From assembly GCA_965229115.1 (NCBI GenBank), contig CBDDIR010000002.1, forward strand, positions 70,348 through 134,347: a DNA stretch of 64,000 bases, given 5' to 3'. The position numbers were made by a program, and so were the translations under genes. Below the pieces are notes generated by a model. It was not told where the DNA came from. It did no database searches and saw nothing but the letters and a program-made list of their open reading frames with translations. Every line of letters starts with the position of its first letter. The stretch's first letter is position 1. Of this stretch, positions 8,070-16,667 are shown in pieces. The stretch comes from UBA7672 sp965229115 (GTDB lineage Bacteria; Pseudomonadota; Alphaproteobacteria; Caulobacterales; Hyphomonadaceae).

Positions 8070-8770
8070 GACGACTGCCCTACCGGAGGATGCGAGGAGA
8101 ATTCCATGCCTTCCCGAACTTTGATCACTTCGCCAGGCTTCAGTTCATTGAATTCACCGTCGGCGCCGATCAGATCGAGCTTGTAGCCGGCGGGAACCGA
8201 AAAGGCCGCCAACAATTCCTCGGTCGTCCACTTGCGGCGTTCGAGCTCGAAGGCGTTTTCCTTATAATAGACCGTGACGGTCTTTTTCGCCTTGCGAAGC
8301 TTAAAGCGCTCGACGGTGCGGGGCGACAAATCGACGATATCCTCATCATCGAACTCGATATCGCCGTCGTCCGTGTCCAGGAAAAGGGTCAGGTCCTGCC
8401 CCGCGTTCGCCAAGAACTTAATGTGCTTGGCGGCAAGCAAATCCTGTGGCCACTCCATTGAGCGACCTTCCACGGTGAAGCGGTTATTGCTCGGCCCCTT
8501 CACGACAAAGAAGCGTTCGACACCGGGATCGGTCAAATCCACCGCCTCGGTCGGTCGGATCGATTCGAGTTCGCCGCTCTTCAAATGACAAAGAATGGCG
8601 AAGTCCTCAAGCGGATACGCGTTGGCGATTTCGCCGACCTGCGCACCGACGATTTTGGCGTCCGCGATGTGCTCCGTCCGGAAATCGAACGTTTCGTCGC
8701 TCCACTCAAACGCGAACTGCTTTTCCTTGCTCGTGGCTGCTGCCTCGACTTCTATTTCAGAGATCCGCAT
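8066..8770 (-). CDS. Multi-ubiquitin (poly-Ubl) domain protein
   Basis: 234 residues from ATG 8770, which has an AAGGAC-type ribosome site; an upstream ATG-like start at 8854 would add 28 poorly conserved residues. The protein is three beta-grasp repeats in a row, at about 17-91, 96-158 and 163-226. Each ends in a similar VDL.....VERF or IKVREGMEF strand. The C-terminus is PPVGQSS rather than a Gly-Gly tail, so the JAB enzyme would have to trim it if a glycine end is needed. This is the substrate of the E1/E2-like/JAB set behind it and the first gene of the operon. Confidence 0.85.
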   Translation of the reverse strand: MRISEIEVEAAATSKEKQFAFEWSDETFDFRTEHIADAKIVGAQVGEIANAYPLEDFAILCHLKSGELESIRPTEAVDLTDPGVERFFVVKGPSNNRFTVEGRSMEWPQDLLAAKHIKFLANAGQDLTLFLDTDDGDIEFDDEDIVDLSPRTVERFKLRKAKKTVTVYYKENAFELERRKWTTEELLAAFSVPAGYKLDLIGADGEFNELKPGEVIKVREGMEFSSHPPVGQSS

Positions 8771-8846
8771 CTCTTTGGTCCTTTCACTGATCGAGCTCTC
8801 TGCCCGCATCAATATGGAACAGTAGAATCGCATTCTCGTCAATACC

Positions 8847-8872
8847 ACAAACATTTATTTCTGATTGTTTGT
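8847..8872. promoter_or_regulatory. Dyad operator candidate between poly-Ubl and XRE genes
   Basis: A perfect 7-bp inverted repeat (ACAAACA / TGTTTGT, 12-nt spacer) sits in the 164-bp gap between the divergent poly-Ubl operon and the XRE regulator. The surroundings are AT-rich. It is a reasonable binding site for the adjacent XRE protein, which could control both directions. Confidence 0.4.
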
Positions 8873-8934
8873 ATTAAGCACATTCAATGTCAGCCCTATT
8901 GACAATCTTCGCGAACAGTTGTTGCTTTGTTCAC

Positions 8935-9261
8935 ATGTCCGATATGGAAATTTACCGAATTCTCGGATTGGCTGTTGCCAAGCGCCGAAACGAACTGGGA
9001 CTCACCCAAGCCGACGTGGCTGGGCGGATTGATCTGACGCGAGCATCGTTGGCGAATATTGAGACGGGCCGGCAGAAAGTTCTTCTCCACCAGCTCTACA
9101 GGCTGGCAAACGCCCTCGAAATTAAGTCGATAACCGATCTCGTTCCAGGATCGTTTCAGTTCGCCGAGAACTCGGAACCGGTTCAATTTGAGGGGAGCGA
9201 TGTCAATGACCGCGAGCGCGCGCAGCTGGAGCACTTTGTCCGAACACTCGGGTCCCGTTAG
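8935..9261 (+). CDS. XRE-family helix-turn-helix regulator
   Basis: 108 residues from ATG 8935 (MSDMEIYRILGL). The HTH is clear: AVAKRRNELGLTQADVAGR, then ASLANIETGRQ, covering residues 12-50. The remaining 50 residues are a short acidic tail. It stops 2 bp before an ImmA-type peptidase gene. In phage and ICE regulation an XRE repressor is inactivated by such a peptidase, so the pair probably forms an inducible switch. It lies divergent to the poly-Ubl operon and is the best candidate regulator for it; this is inferred. Confidence 0.88.
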   Translation: MSDMEIYRILGLAVAKRRNELGLTQADVAGRIDLTRASLANIETGRQKVLLHQLYRLANALEIKSITDLVPGSFQFAENSEPVQFEGSDVNDRERAQLEHFVRTLGSR

Positions 9262-9263
9262 TC

Positions 9264-9773
9264 ATGGCCAATAAGCAGACAGCTCGGGAGCGCGCCATAG
9301 AGATACTGGCGCGGTTCAACGTGCGGAGCGCGCCAGTTCCTGTGGAACGGATCGTCCGAAGCATGGGGATTACCGTCCAATATGCCCCGTTCGATGGCGA
9401 CTTGTCCGGCATGGCGTTCATCAAAGATGGCAAAAAGATTATCGGAGTGAACTCGTTGCATAGCGCAACACGCCAACGCTTCACGATTGCCCATGAACTC
9501 GCCCATTTCGTGCTTCACGAAGAGCGACTGGAATCGAAGGTTCACGTCGACAAAGGCGTTCTTAGGCGCGATACCCTAGCTTCCGAGGGTACGGACGCTG
9601 TGGAAATTGAAGCAAACAATTTCGCTGCCGAGCTTCTTATGCCGAAGGCAGTTTTGACCGAGACGCTCGGCGGAAAGAACTTTGATTTGGAGGACGAAGA
9701 AGCCATCACCTCTGTTGCCAAGAAATTCAAGGTTAGCCCTGTAGCGCTCCAATATCGCTTACAGCAGCTATAA
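9264..9773 (+). CDS. ImmA/IrrE-family metallo-endopeptidase
   Basis: 169 residues. The zinc motif HELAH (in FTIAHELAHFVLHEE, residues 75-89) and the downstream EIEANNFAAELLMP helix are diagnostic of the ImmA/IrrE (DUF955) family. These cytosolic peptidases cleave XRE-type repressors after a signal such as DNA damage. Its ATG at 9264 lies 2 bp after the XRE stop, so the two are co-translated. The next gene, an exonuclease, begins 13 bp after its stop. Confidence 0.9.
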   Translation: MANKQTARERAIEILARFNVRSAPVPVERIVRSMGITVQYAPFDGDLSGMAFIKDGKKIIGVNSLHSATRQRFTIAHELAHFVLHEERLESKVHVDKGVLRRDTLASEGTDAVEIEANNFAAELLMPKAVLTETLGGKNFDLEDEEAITSVAKKFKVSPVALQYRLQQL

Positions 9774-9786
9774 TGGCAGGCGCGGC

Positions 9787-11169
9787 GTGGGGTTCGTTGT
9801 CTACGATTTGGAAACGAGCGGACTCCACAAGCGTTTTGATCAAATTCTGCAGTTCGCGGCCATACATACCGACGACGAGCTGGAGCCGATAGATACCCCT
9901 CTGCACATTCGAGCCCGACTTCTTCCGAGCATTCTGCCGTCCCCGAAGGCGTTGCTCATTACGGGTCTTACTATCGAGGAGATCATAGACCCCACCGTAC
10001 CGTCACTTTACAACGCGGTTTGCGAAATTCATGAGGCTTTTCTCCGGTGGAGCCCCTCCATGTATCTGGGATTCAACTCCATACGTTTCGACGAGGAGTT
10101 CCTTCGCCAGGCGTTCTATCAAAACTTACGGCACCCGATTTACGTCACGAGTATCAATAACAATCGTGGTGACGTCTTAAGGCTTGCTCGCGCCGTCGCG
10201 CTCCTCAACCCCGGCGCTCTCACAATACCTCTAACCCCCGAGGGCCGGCGATCTTTTCGGCTATCAGATATCGGCCAAGCAAACGCCATTCATTTCGACC
10301 GGAGCCACGATGCCCTCTCTGACGCGCAGACGACCCTAGCGCTGTGCCGACTTATCCGAGATCGCGCTCCCGACGCGTGGTCGAGCTTCTCCAGGTTCGC
10401 AAACCGCCGGAATGTAGTGGAGTTTGTTCAAGAGGAGGAAGCTTTCGCACTCTTGGACGATCGGGCCGACAGTGACTTCGTCTGCGTCACGCTCGTTAGC
10501 AAACATCCGACCGACCGGAACTTACACTATTGCCTCGATTTGGCGACGGATATGGATTCGCTGGGTCGGCTTTCGAACGAAGAGCTTTGTGCCGAGGTAA
10601 GTCGCCGTGACGGACCAATCCGAAAGTTGCGGGCGAATGCATCTCCCATCATGGCCCAACTCTGGGAACTGGAAGACCAAAGTCTGCTGCCCGCGCCTTC
10701 CCAAGACATTGAGCGCGTGGCTCAGAGAGTTCGTTCTGACGAGGAGTTTTTGCAAAGGTTGTCGACCGCAATCCAGGCAAGCCAACCGGTCTGGCCGACC
10801 TCTGAGCACGTCGAAGAGCAAATCTACGAAGACTTCATCGGTGATGCAGACGGAGCACTATGTCAGCAATTTCATCTCGCACAGTGGCCGGAGCGCCCGA
10901 ACTTCATCGGTAGGTTCGGAGATCGGCGACTGCAACGGCTCGCACAACGGCTGCTTCTGCACGAGCGGCCCGACCTACTAGATCAGCACCGCCAATCAGC
11001 ACTCCTTGTCGAGGTCCAACGAAGGCTGGATGGATCGATCACCGACGCGCCATGGACCACACTGCCAAAAGTGGAAGCCGAGATCCAAGCTCTGTCAGCC
11101 GAATGTTCCGAACGCGATCGACGCATACTGGACGGTTTCAGCAAGTATTTAGCCAACCGGTTTCCTTAG
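9787..11169 (+). CDS. DEDDh 3'-5' exonuclease, ExoI (SbcB)-like
   Basis: 460 residues from GTG 9787. Exonuclease motifs: VVYDLETSGL (Exo I; residues 4-13), LGFNSIRFDEEFLR (Exo II) and HDALSDAQTTLAL (Exo III, H..D). The order and the long C-terminal region resemble E. coli exonuclease I, which degrades single-stranded DNA 3' to 5' and is about 475 residues. An ATG at 9773 is out of frame, so GTG is chosen. It is the third gene behind the XRE-ImmA pair and could be its regulated effector. It is convergent with RHE_PE00001, with 44 bp between the stop codons. Confidence 0.82.
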   Translation: MGFVVYDLETSGLHKRFDQILQFAAIHTDDELEPIDTPLHIRARLLPSILPSPKALLITGLTIEEIIDPTVPSLYNAVCEIHEAFLRWSPSMYLGFNSIRFDEEFLRQAFYQNLRHPIYVTSINNNRGDVLRLARAVALLNPGALTIPLTPEGRRSFRLSDIGQANAIHFDRSHDALSDAQTTLALCRLIRDRAPDAWSSFSRFANRRNVVEFVQEEEAFALLDDRADSDFVCVTLVSKHPTDRNLHYCLDLATDMDSLGRLSNEELCAEVSRRDGPIRKLRANASPIMAQLWELEDQSLLPAPSQDIERVAQRVRSDEEFLQRLSTAIQASQPVWPTSEHVEEQIYEDFIGDADGALCQQFHLAQWPERPNFIGRFGDRRLQRLAQRLLLHERPDLLDQHRQSALLVEVQRRLDGSITDAPWTTLPKVEAEIQALSAECSERDRRILDGFSKYLANRFP

Positions 11170-11213
11170 CCAATTCTGCCTATAGCCTTCAGAGGCCGCC
11201 CGCGCCATTTGCG

Positions 11214-12278
11214 TCAGAGCACCCCCCACGCCCGAAACCTCCCCCTCCCCGTCATCTCGCGCAAGCCGAGCTCTCCGATGATCCGGAGCGCCGCTTGCGG
11301 CGTCATCTCCAGGGTATTGGCCACCATGCCGGCCGACACCAGCGGCCGGCCCATGACCAGCTCGACGAGCTCCGGCAGCTTCGACGATGTCCGTCGCCCT
11401 GCGAGCTTCCGCTCCATCATTGTTCGAGCGAGCGCCAGCCGGTCATGCTCCTTCAGTCCAATCTCGGCCGCCGCGATCAGTCCGCCAGCAATGGCCGCCA
11501 GCCTCGTCTGCCTCTCGCGATGGCAGCGCCGATCGACGGGAATGGTTTTCAGGCCGAGATTGACGGCGGCGAGATGCGCCGAGGTCGTGACGCCGGCCTG
11601 CCGCAGGATCGAGGCTGCGAGCAATCGGCCGAGCCAGGACGCATGCTGCAGCACTGACAGTTCGTTCCAGGCATCGAGGGCGACGATCGCCTGCAGAACT
11701 GCCGGCAAGTCCTGCGCATCCATGAGCACGCCCTTCCACTCTTCCAGCCGCGCGTCCTCGTCCCAGTCGAGATCGTAGACAATTGGATCCTTCTCGCGAC
11801 CAGCGGCACGGACAGGACGCTTTGCCTCCTCGATCGCCGCCTCTGAGCGTGCCAGCACCGCATCGATGGCGGCGAACTCGGCGTCGAGCGCATTGGCATC
11901 GTCAACGTCCTCCGTCCCCTCCCGTTTCCCGTCTACCTCTTCGTTGAACTCGCTGCTGGTCGCCGCGTCGTTCTCGGGGGCGGTAATCGCACGGCCGGCG
12001 ATCCCGGCACCTCGCACGCTGCGGAGGCCGTCGGTCGACAGTGCCCAGCCTGGGGGATACGCTGCAATCCGCCGCCTTGTACGCAATACATCGCGGGCGA
12101 TCGTCAGCTCGTGGGTCGGCGCGCGAATATCTTTCGTGGCGTCGTGGAGAACGAGGTCTTCGAGATGGACAAGTTCGCCGTCGATCCAAAGTGAAGCGCA
12201 GGCATCGGCGAAATGCATGCGTTCGATCCAGCCTTCTCCGACCGGAGAGCGGGCGATGCGCTCGTCGAGACGGGTCAT
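11214..12278 (-). CDS. RHE_PE00001 family protein (DUF1612-type, C-terminal HTH)
   Basis: 354 residues. The N-terminal part (ACASLWIDGELVHLEDLVLH, RAPTHELTIA) and C-terminal helix-turn-helix (ALRIIGELGLREMTGRGRF) are typical of the rhizobial RHE_PE00001 family. The function is unknown; the C-terminal HTH suggests DNA binding. Family members usually have about 25 more residues before the RLDERIARSP segment. A related piece (LAYDIPRIEIW) can be read in another frame just upstream, so the N-terminus may have been damaged next to the tni genes. It is related by context to ScpB and DUF1403 at 15984-17662. Confidence 0.75.
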   Translation of the reverse strand: MTRLDERIARSPVGEGWIERMHFADACASLWIDGELVHLEDLVLHDATKDIRAPTHELTIARDVLRTRRRIAAYPPGWALSTDGLRSVRGAGIAGRAITAPENDAATSSEFNEEVDGKREGTEDVDDANALDAEFAAIDAVLARSEAAIEEAKRPVRAAGREKDPIVYDLDWDEDARLEEWKGVLMDAQDLPAVLQAIVALDAWNELSVLQHASWLGRLLAASILRQAGVTTSAHLAAVNLGLKTIPVDRRCHRERQTRLAAIAGGLIAAAEIGLKEHDRLALARTMMERKLAGRRTSSKLPELVELVMGRPLVSAGMVANTLEMTPQAALRIIGELGLREMTGRGRFRAWGVL

Positions 12279-12320
12279 GGCGATGGCTGTGGCTTTTACT
12301 TCCAGATTTCAATCCGGGGA

Positions 12321-12355
12321 ATGTCATACGCCAGTTTGGTTCTGGCGCTAAACTG
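12321..12355. mobile_element. Candidate left end of the tni transposon
   Basis: TGTCA at 12321, followed by a dyad (CCAGTTTGG...CTGGCG...AAACTGG), lies about 70 bp upstream of tniA. Tn5053-like elements end in TGTCA-type repeats. I could not find the matching right end by eye, so the boundary is tentative. Confidence 0.3.
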
Positions 12356-12391
12356 GAGACGATTTTCAGCTAATGATTTCAGCGAGGCCCT

Positions 12392-14044
12392 TTGCCAAAG
12401 CGATTTCACGATCGAAGCTCGCCGGCGGCGCGCCCGGTCTTGGACGAGCACTGGTCGATGGCGCGTCGAATGGCCCGCGAGCTGGACAAAATCCTGGATG
12501 GCGGCAATCCGAAACATGCTGCCATCAAACGCGCGGCGGCTGAACTGCGGCTCACCACCCGGCAAATCTATAATCTCCTGGCCCGTTACCGAGCCGATCG
12601 CACTGTGACCAGCTTGCTTCCTCGCACCGCTGTCAGTCGGCGCAAGCGGCTGCCGGAACAGGTGGAGGCGATCATCGCGGCCACACTTCGCGAGAAGTGG
12701 CTGACGCTTGAGCCGACCCCACTTGCTCCCGTGGTCGACGAGATCCGCGCGCGGTGCGAGGAAGCCGGTCTTGCCGTTCCCTCATATGTGACGGTCGCTC
12801 GGCGCATCCCGATGTTGTTTTCGCCGGAAGAGATCGCGAAGAAGCGATCGGCCAATCCAAAGCACTTGCTGCGGCTGAAGCCGCGTCCCGGCTATATCCA
12901 TGCGCCACACCCGCTCGCCGTCTGCCAAATCGACCATACGCCGACTGATATCCATTTCGTGGAGGTGGTCGATGGCGCCGGTGTGTTCGTCGGCCGGCCC
13001 TATTTGACTGTCATCACCGACGTGGCGACGCGATCCATCGTCGGCTTCTGCCTCACCTTGGAAAAGCCGTCGGTTCTGTCCGTTGCGCTTTGTCTCGCCC
13101 AAGCCATGTGCCCGAAAGACACATGGCTTGCAGCGCGCAATCTCAATCACGCCTGGCCGATGTTCGGTCGACCGCAGCTGCTCGTCACGGACTCGGCAAT
13201 GGAGTTCAAGGGACACGCCTTCCAGCGAGGATGTGACGATTATGGGATCCGGGTCCGCTACCGCGATCGAGGCCGTGTCCATCAAGGCGGGGTCGTTGAG
13301 CGGCTGCTGGGAAAGCTCAATGCGGTCCTCGCCACCTACCCGGGCTCTTCGGGCCGTTCGGTGGCCCACCGCGACGAATATCCATCCGAGCGGCGCGCCT
13401 GCCTGAGCTTCGCCGATCTGGAGCGCTGCGTGGCGCTGGCCGTGATCGATCACAACCTGCAGGAAAATTCCAAGACCCTGAAGGTCCCTATGACGGAATG
13501 GCAGCACAACGCAACTGCCCTGCCTCGTTTCGACGATGACCCGCAGCGCGTGCTGTTGTCGTTCTCGCCGGGGACGGAAAGACAATTGTCACCGCAAGGA
13601 ATCAGCATGTTCGCCATGCACTATTATTCGCCGTGGCTGAGCGCCGTCGTTCCCGAGCGTGACCGGCTCGGAAAGCTCGAGGTGCGATACGATCCTCGCG
13701 ATATCAGTCATGTCTATATCCGCGACCCGGAAACGCGACTATTCCGACCGGTCGAGAGACGCGACGGCCAACTGACGTCGGTGACGCTGTGGGAACACGA
13801 GGCAGAGCGCGCGCGTCGGCGCACAATTAATCATCGGCCAAATGTTGAGAAGGTGGCGCTTCGCCGTGAGATCGCAGCCATCGTTGAGGCTGCCAAGCCT
13901 TCCAAGCGCCAGTTGCGCGATGCTGTCCGCAGCGTACATGCCGCTGCGGCGGAAAAGCCTTATGCCATTATGCAGCAGCCGGCGCCTCCCCCGGCAGAGC
14001 ATCCTCCGCGTCAAAAGAGTCGGTTGCCGGTGGAGGATTGGTAG
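12392..14044 (+). CDS. tniA: TniA-type DDE transposase (Mu/Tn5053 family)
   Basis: About 550 residues from a TTG at 12392; a later start near MARRMARELD (12461) is possible. An N-terminal HTH (ELRLTTRQIYNLLAR) precedes an rve integrase core with the first Asp in CQIDHTPTD, the second in LLVTDSAMEF and the Glu expected in GGVVERLLGKLN. A Mu-transposase C-terminal beta domain and a charged tail follow. It performs strand transfer with help of the TniB ATPase and the TniQ target selector encoded directly behind it. The stop codon overlaps the tniB start region. No stop or frameshift is seen. Confidence 0.88.
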   Translation: MPKRFHDRSSPAARPVLDEHWSMARRMARELDKILDGGNPKHAAIKRAAAELRLTTRQIYNLLARYRADRTVTSLLPRTAVSRRKRLPEQVEAIIAATLREKWLTLEPTPLAPVVDEIRARCEEAGLAVPSYVTVARRIPMLFSPEEIAKKRSANPKHLLRLKPRPGYIHAPHPLAVCQIDHTPTDIHFVEVVDGAGVFVGRPYLTVITDVATRSIVGFCLTLEKPSVLSVALCLAQAMCPKDTWLAARNLNHAWPMFGRPQLLVTDSAMEFKGHAFQRGCDDYGIRVRYRDRGRVHQGGVVERLLGKLNAVLATYPGSSGRSVAHRDEYPSERRACLSFADLERCVALAVIDHNLQENSKTLKVPMTEWQHNATALPRFDDDPQRVLLSFSPGTERQLSPQGISMFAMHYYSPWLSAVVPERDRLGKLEVRYDPRDISHVYIRDPETRLFRPVERRDGQLTSVTLWEHEAERARRRTINHRPNVEKVALRREIAAIVEAAKPSKRQLRDAVRSVHAAAAEKPYAIMQQPAPPPAEHPPRQKSRLPVEDW

Positions 14045-14049
14045 CAATA

Positions 14050-14925
14050 GTGGATCATTTGATCGAGCATGTCCGGCCGTATCTTGATCGCGATCAGGAG
14101 GAAAGGATCGCCTATATCCGCGCGCCACGGTGGATCGGGCATCATGTCGCCCAGGATAGCCATCGGCGACTTGCCGAGCTTCTGTTACGGCCTCCGTCTT
14201 TGCGAACCCAGGGGCTGATGTTGGTCGGCCCCTACGCCAACGGTAAGACGATGATTGCCGAGCGGTTCGCCGTCGAGCACCTGAGAACCTCGCCCAAGCA
14301 AAGGGTATGGATAGCCCAGACACGCGAAGGCGCCGGCCTTGGCCATTTCTATGCCAGCATTCTCCAGGCGCTGCGGGCGCCCGGCGCCGATATGTGGAAC
14401 CTCGGCCGCAAGGCCGAGCAACTCGATCACTTGTTGGCCAGCGTCAGGCCGAGGGTGCTGATTTTCGACGAATTTCACAATGCGTTGCGGGGCCGTGCGC
14501 GCGACGTCGAAGCCGTATTTGCTTTCCTGCGGCGGATTGGCCGCCAGTATGACATCTCGCCGGTGCTGATTGGCGAGGTGGCCGTCTGCGATTTTATCAA
14601 CGCCACCAGCGAGATGGCGAGCCGCTTCGACCTGGTCGCAGTTCCACGCTGGCAATATGACGAGAACTATCTCATGCTGCTCGACAGTCTCGAAGCCGCT
14701 TTGCCGCTCGCAAAAGGCTCGGATTTGTCGAACGAACCGTTGGCGCGGCAAATATTCAGCCTCTCGGAAGGCCTGATCGGCGAAATCGTCACCATCGTCA
14801 CAAAGGCAGCTGTCGCGGCGATCAGATCCGGGAGCGAACGCATCACCAAGGCCGGAATCGACGAACTGCGCCATGTGCCGGTCTCGCAGCGGCGCAACAG
14901 GACCTTGCGCGAGAGCCTTCTATGA
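14050..14925 (+). CDS. tniB: TniB-type AAA+ ATPase
   Basis: About 291 residues from GTG 14050, which is preceded by GGAGGA; TTG 14038 is the alternative. Walker A is GPYANGKT, Walker B VLIFDEFHN, and sensor motifs follow (PVLIGE, ASRFD). Such ATPases, homologous to MuB and TnsC, bind target DNA and activate the TniA transposase. Its last codons overlap tniQ by 4 bp (ATGA). Confidence 0.88.
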   Translation: MDHLIEHVRPYLDRDQEERIAYIRAPRWIGHHVAQDSHRRLAELLLRPPSLRTQGLMLVGPYANGKTMIAERFAVEHLRTSPKQRVWIAQTREGAGLGHFYASILQALRAPGADMWNLGRKAEQLDHLLASVRPRVLIFDEFHNALRGRARDVEAVFAFLRRIGRQYDISPVLIGEVAVCDFINATSEMASRFDLVAVPRWQYDENYLMLLDSLEAALPLAKGSDLSNEPLARQIFSLSEGLIGEIVTIVTKAAVAAIRSGSERITKAGIDELRHVPVSQRRNRTLRESLL

Positions 14926-15959
14926 TGACGGCCGACGCGCACGCGCCGGCAATCAGCCTTCTCGAACGATATGGTGACGTGGTTTCTGACCTGTGGCCGG
15001 TCACTGTGATTCCGCAGTCAGACGAATTGCTGTCAAGCTGGTTGCACCGGCTTGCCTTTGCCAACGGAGTATCCCCGAGAGCATTCGCGCGCGTGCTCGG
15101 ACTTAATCCGGGAATGTGGTCGGCCGCCCTCGATCTGAGGCTGCCGGCCGACATAGCAAACCTGCTGTATGCCAAAACGGGCGTCGCGCCCGATCAGCTC
15201 GCGGCGATGACATTGTCGCAGGATCTGCCCAAACAACTCTTGCTGCCGCTACGCTACAACGGGCATCGCGACAGTTCTACGTGGCTGCAGTTCTGCTGCC
15301 GCTGTTTAAGCGAGGATGCGCAACCCTATTTCCGGCGTCGATGGCGGCTGGCGACACGGGTTTCTTGCACAGAGCATGGCTGTCGATTGCGCGATCGCTG
15401 TCCGTCCTGCAACAGCTGCATTGCAGTCTTTGACCAGAGCGAACTCGTGCCGCAACATTTTTGTGCTGCGTGCGGCTACGACTTACGCCGCGCACCAATC
15501 CCTTACCTCAGTCCAGTGACGAGAACGTTCGACCGATGCATCGACAATGTATGCAGCCTGGAAGCGATCGTCCACTCCCCGTCGGGACCCATGCTTATTC
15601 GCCGGCTCTTGAGCTTGCCCAGTGCAGGCGGATACTACTCGGCGATGATCCTCACCAGTCTGTCGACAGCGGCAAGGGCTTACTGCGCCGAACGTCTCAA
15701 TTGCCCAAGTGAAGGGCCGGTGGATGACGCCGAGGATGAGGAACGCAAAGCACGCCGTCTGAGACGCCTGATTCCGCCGCCGTGTGATCACCACGCCTGG
15801 ATCGAGCTTCTGGCGAACGCTCTCAGGCGAAGCAGAGGGCGCCCGAATGTCTCGAAAGGCAAGGAGCCGGCTATAAAGCTTCCGGACCTGCTCAGCGCCT
15901 ATGCCAGAATGAACCCAGGTCCCGGCCGTCGCCGAGCGCAGGAGATGATTGGAACCTAA
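14922..15959 (+). CDS. tniQ: TniQ family transposition target-selection protein
   Basis: 345 residues. The N-terminal DELLSSWLHRLAFANG motif and the zinc-binding Cys/His cluster (CCRCL, C..H, CPSC, CAACG) define TniQ/TnsD proteins. They guide TniB/TniA to a target site. The C-terminal part is basic. No resolvase gene (tniR) follows; the next gene is the convergent scpB, with only 24 bp between the stops. The element therefore lacks a recognisable resolution gene in this window. Confidence 0.88.
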   Translation: MMTADAHAPAISLLERYGDVVSDLWPVTVIPQSDELLSSWLHRLAFANGVSPRAFARVLGLNPGMWSAALDLRLPADIANLLYAKTGVAPDQLAAMTLSQDLPKQLLLPLRYNGHRDSSTWLQFCCRCLSEDAQPYFRRRWRLATRVSCTEHGCRLRDRCPSCNSCIAVFDQSELVPQHFCAACGYDLRRAPIPYLSPVTRTFDRCIDNVCSLEAIVHSPSGPMLIRRLLSLPSAGGYYSAMILTSLSTAARAYCAERLNCPSEGPVDDAEDEERKARRLRRLIPPPCDHHAWIELLANALRRSRGRPNVSKGKEPAIKLPDLLSAYARMNPGPGRRRAQEMIGT

Positions 15960-15983
15960 AGAGGCCGCACAGGACCTAACTCG

Positions 15984-16667
15984 TCACTCCTCCAGTACGT
16001 CGCTCTCAGCCAGCCCAAGCGCGGTTTCCTTGAGCGCCTGCCGGCTGAGCAGCCCGGCGTCCTCGAGCCCCTCCAGATCAGGCAGGTCACGCAGTGTCTC
16101 AAGGCCGAACGCCGACAGGAAATGCTTCGTCGTCACATAGGTGTAGGGCGCGCCGTGTGTCGGGCTGCGCGGGCCGGAGCTGAGAAACCCGGCATCGCGA
16201 AGGCCGGCAATCATGTCGCGGCTTATCTCCTTGCCGAACATGTTGGACAACTCGCCGCGGGTCACCGGCTGCAAGTATGCGATCGCCGCCAGCACCACAG
16301 CCTCGTTTTCCGACAGCGACGCGGCGACGCTACGCGTTGGCGCCTGCGAGGCACGGATCGCAGACGCGTAAGCCGAACGGCTTCGATGCTGCCATCCCCC
16401 GGCGACCGCAACGATGTCATAGGGACGTGACCGCAGATCCTCGCGCAAATCATCGATGATGAGATCGATGCTGCAGCCGCAACCGACCACGCGCGCCAAA
16501 ATCTCACGGCTGACCGGCTCGGCGGCGGCAAAGATCACTGCTTCTACCCGCAGCATCCATTCGCGCCAGCGCAGCTCCGGCGGCAGATCTTCGAGCTCGC
16601 GATCAAGCAACACTTCGTCCTGCGGCCGTGACTTCCGTCGTGTTGCGCTTGATCCAGCCATCGTCAC
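15984..16667 (-). CDS. scpB: ScpB-like SMC-complex subunit (plasmid type)
   Basis: 227 residues. The two winged-helix repeats of ScpB are recognisable: an LRVEAVIFAAAEPVSREIL segment and the second unit ENEAVVLAAIAYLQPVTRGEL with YVTTKHFLSAFGL. Chromosomal ScpB binds ScpA and SMC to organise DNA. This plasmid-borne copy comes without scpA or smc nearby, so it may recruit the host complex or act differently. It overlaps the upstream DUF1403 gene by 4 bp and forms a unit with it. Confidence 0.82.
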   Translation of the reverse strand: MTMAGSSATRRKSRPQDEVLLDRELEDLPPELRWREWMLRVEAVIFAAAEPVSREILARVVGCGCSIDLIIDDLREDLRSRPYDIVAVAGGWQHRSRSAYASAIRASQAPTRSVAASLSENEAVVLAAIAYLQPVTRGELSNMFGKEISRDMIAGLRDAGFLSSGPRSPTHGAPYTYVTTKHFLSAFGLETLRDLPDLEGLEDAGLLSRQALKETALGLAESDVLEE

